A stretch of 50,626 nt of DNA from Candidatus Margulisiibacteriota bacterium (GTDB taxonomy: Bacteria > Margulisbacteria > Riflemargulisbacteria > GWF2-39-127): assembly GCA_003242895.1 (NCBI GenBank), contig QKMY01000048.1, positions 1 to 50,626 on the forward strand. Reading direction: 5' to 3'. How positions within the stretch are numbered: the first letter of the stretch is position 1; each line of letters starts with the position of its first letter. The translations under genes and the position numbers were made by a program. Shown in pieces: positions 50,112-50,626 of the stretch. The notes beneath the pieces are model-generated. The model was given only the letters and a program-made list of their open reading frames with translations, ran no database searches and was not told where the DNA came from.

Positions 50112-50390
50112 CTAGACTTTAACTATATGAACGCCCGCTTCTTTAAGTATGGGGAATAGGTTATCCTGCCAGTCCATGGATTTTGTATTGGGAACTGGTC
50201 GACCTGAAGGCATCATATTTGTTGGGACCTTATCCTTTCCCAGTTGCTGGCTGATTTTCTTTCTTAAACAGGAGCTTTCTTTATCCCCTTTACAGTATGA
50301 AGTTATATAGCCCTTAACGCCTATGCTGACGACAGGGTCATTTTGATAAGTTTTAACAAAACTGCAAGTCATTAAATTTGAACATTCCAT
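50112..50390 (-). CDS. Small Cys-rich protein of unknown function
   Basis: 92 residues. Four conserved-looking cysteines are spaced as in MECSNLMTCSFVKTY (Cys3, Cys9), SYCKGDKESSCLRKK, followed by VPTNMMPSGRPVPN. I recall similar Cys-rich segments (C-x5-CxF, YCxG, CxR, NMMPxG) as small proteins or tails of sensory proteins in anaerobes; they may bind an iron-sulfur cluster or zinc. There is no signal peptide. AAAGGGGAAAG precedes the ATG at 50390. Function not assigned. Confidence 0.7.
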   Translation of the reverse strand: MECSNLMTCSFVKTYQNDPVVSIGVKGYITSYCKGDKESSCLRKKISQQLGKDKVPTNMMPSGRPVPNTKSMDWQDNLFPILKEAGVHIVKV

Positions 50391-50548
50391 AAGAATCTTT
50401 CCCCTTTTTGTATTGTGTTTATGATAAAAATTATAGCATTAATACTCGGTTTATTTCTATAAATATTTTTAAGTGACAGCTCTTGTTTTTTTTTGTTTAT
50501 ATAAGGTTTCATTACGAAAAAACGTGGGGTGCAGATACTTTCGGTGGG

Positions 50549-50626
50549 TTAAGCGACTTTTAAGTAATTATCGACGACATAATCCCATTCATTAGATAAA
50601 TAACGAGCTCGAAGAGCAACAATGCT
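50549..50626 (-). CDS. C-terminal end of a gene entering from the right edge
   Basis: The open minus-strand frame at the window edge reads ALRARYLSNEWDYVVDNYLK then VA-stop (25 codons visible). No stop interrupts it up to the edge. The fragment is too short to assign a family. About 160 bp separate it from the Cys-rich gene. Confidence 0.4.
   Translation of the reverse strand, partial: SIVALRARYLSNEWDYVVDNYLKVA

Noticed and set aside
1-50626. CRISPR arrays, tRNA/rRNA genes, prophage or transposase genes
   Set aside because: No regularly spaced repeats, cloverleaf-like segments, phage structural genes or transposase motifs were noticed on either strand.

Overview
The window is about 50.6 kb of AT-rich DNA (roughly 40% GC by eye), apparently from a Gram-negative, anaerobic or microaerophilic bacterium. 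Supporting signs are lipoprotein signals, a Wza-type export protein, an A-type flavodiiron protein, a Wzc-type tyrosine kinase and many secreted proteins with Ig-like repeats. The mixture of a Wzc-like fused kinase with a CpsB/YwqE-type PHP phosphatase fits deltaproteobacteria or under-studied candidate phyla. No rRNA, tRNA or conserved marker allows a firm assignment.

Layout. 1-9.8 kb: a secreted subtilisin-like protease (cut by the window edge), a Gly/Met-rich exported protein, a flavodiiron protein, a CDF metal exporter with a leader resembling the NiCo (czcD) riboswitch, and two lipoproteins, one carrying a pectate-lyase-like domain. The two lipoprotein genes share the same promoter module. 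10-33 kb: an exopolysaccharide locus. A long minus-strand operon encodes a CapA-like protein, a NodB-like deacetylase, a Wzx flippase, three tandem PaaK/CapK-like adenylate-forming enzymes, four GT4 glycosyltransferases and a Wzy-like polymerase. Further downstream on the same strand are a radical SAM/SPASM protein and a fifth GT4. Divergently transcribed are a WbaP-like initiating transferase, a Wza-like exporter, a PHP phosphatase and a Wzc-like kinase. Together these form a Wzy-dependent pathway: priming on undecaprenyl phosphate, stepwise glycosylation, flipping, polymerisation, then length control and export.

33-39.4 kb: a signalling region. A SAM methyltransferase resembling the PhcB (3-hydroxy-fatty-acid methyl ester synthase) group lies directly before a multi-spanning histidine kinase. 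Upstream are a truncated copy of that kinase, a response regulator with a degenerate second receiver, and an XRE regulator whose promoter predicts a leaderless message. Divergent from these are a CheY-like regulator, a decayed copy of its start and a small coupled gene. This could be a diffusible-signal (Phc/Lqs-like) system and is the best candidate here for an undescribed system.

39.4-50.6 kb: a long structured leader RNA, a very large frameshifted protein combining a GH8-like domain with RTX calcium-binding repeats, an LRR protein, remnants of an EF-hand protein and of a receiver domain, an exported tandem rhodanese, a divergent phosphoglycerate kinase, a PHP phosphoesterase, a small Cys-rich protein, and the tail of a gene that continues beyond the window. 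All functional calls were made by reading motifs; no database search was run.
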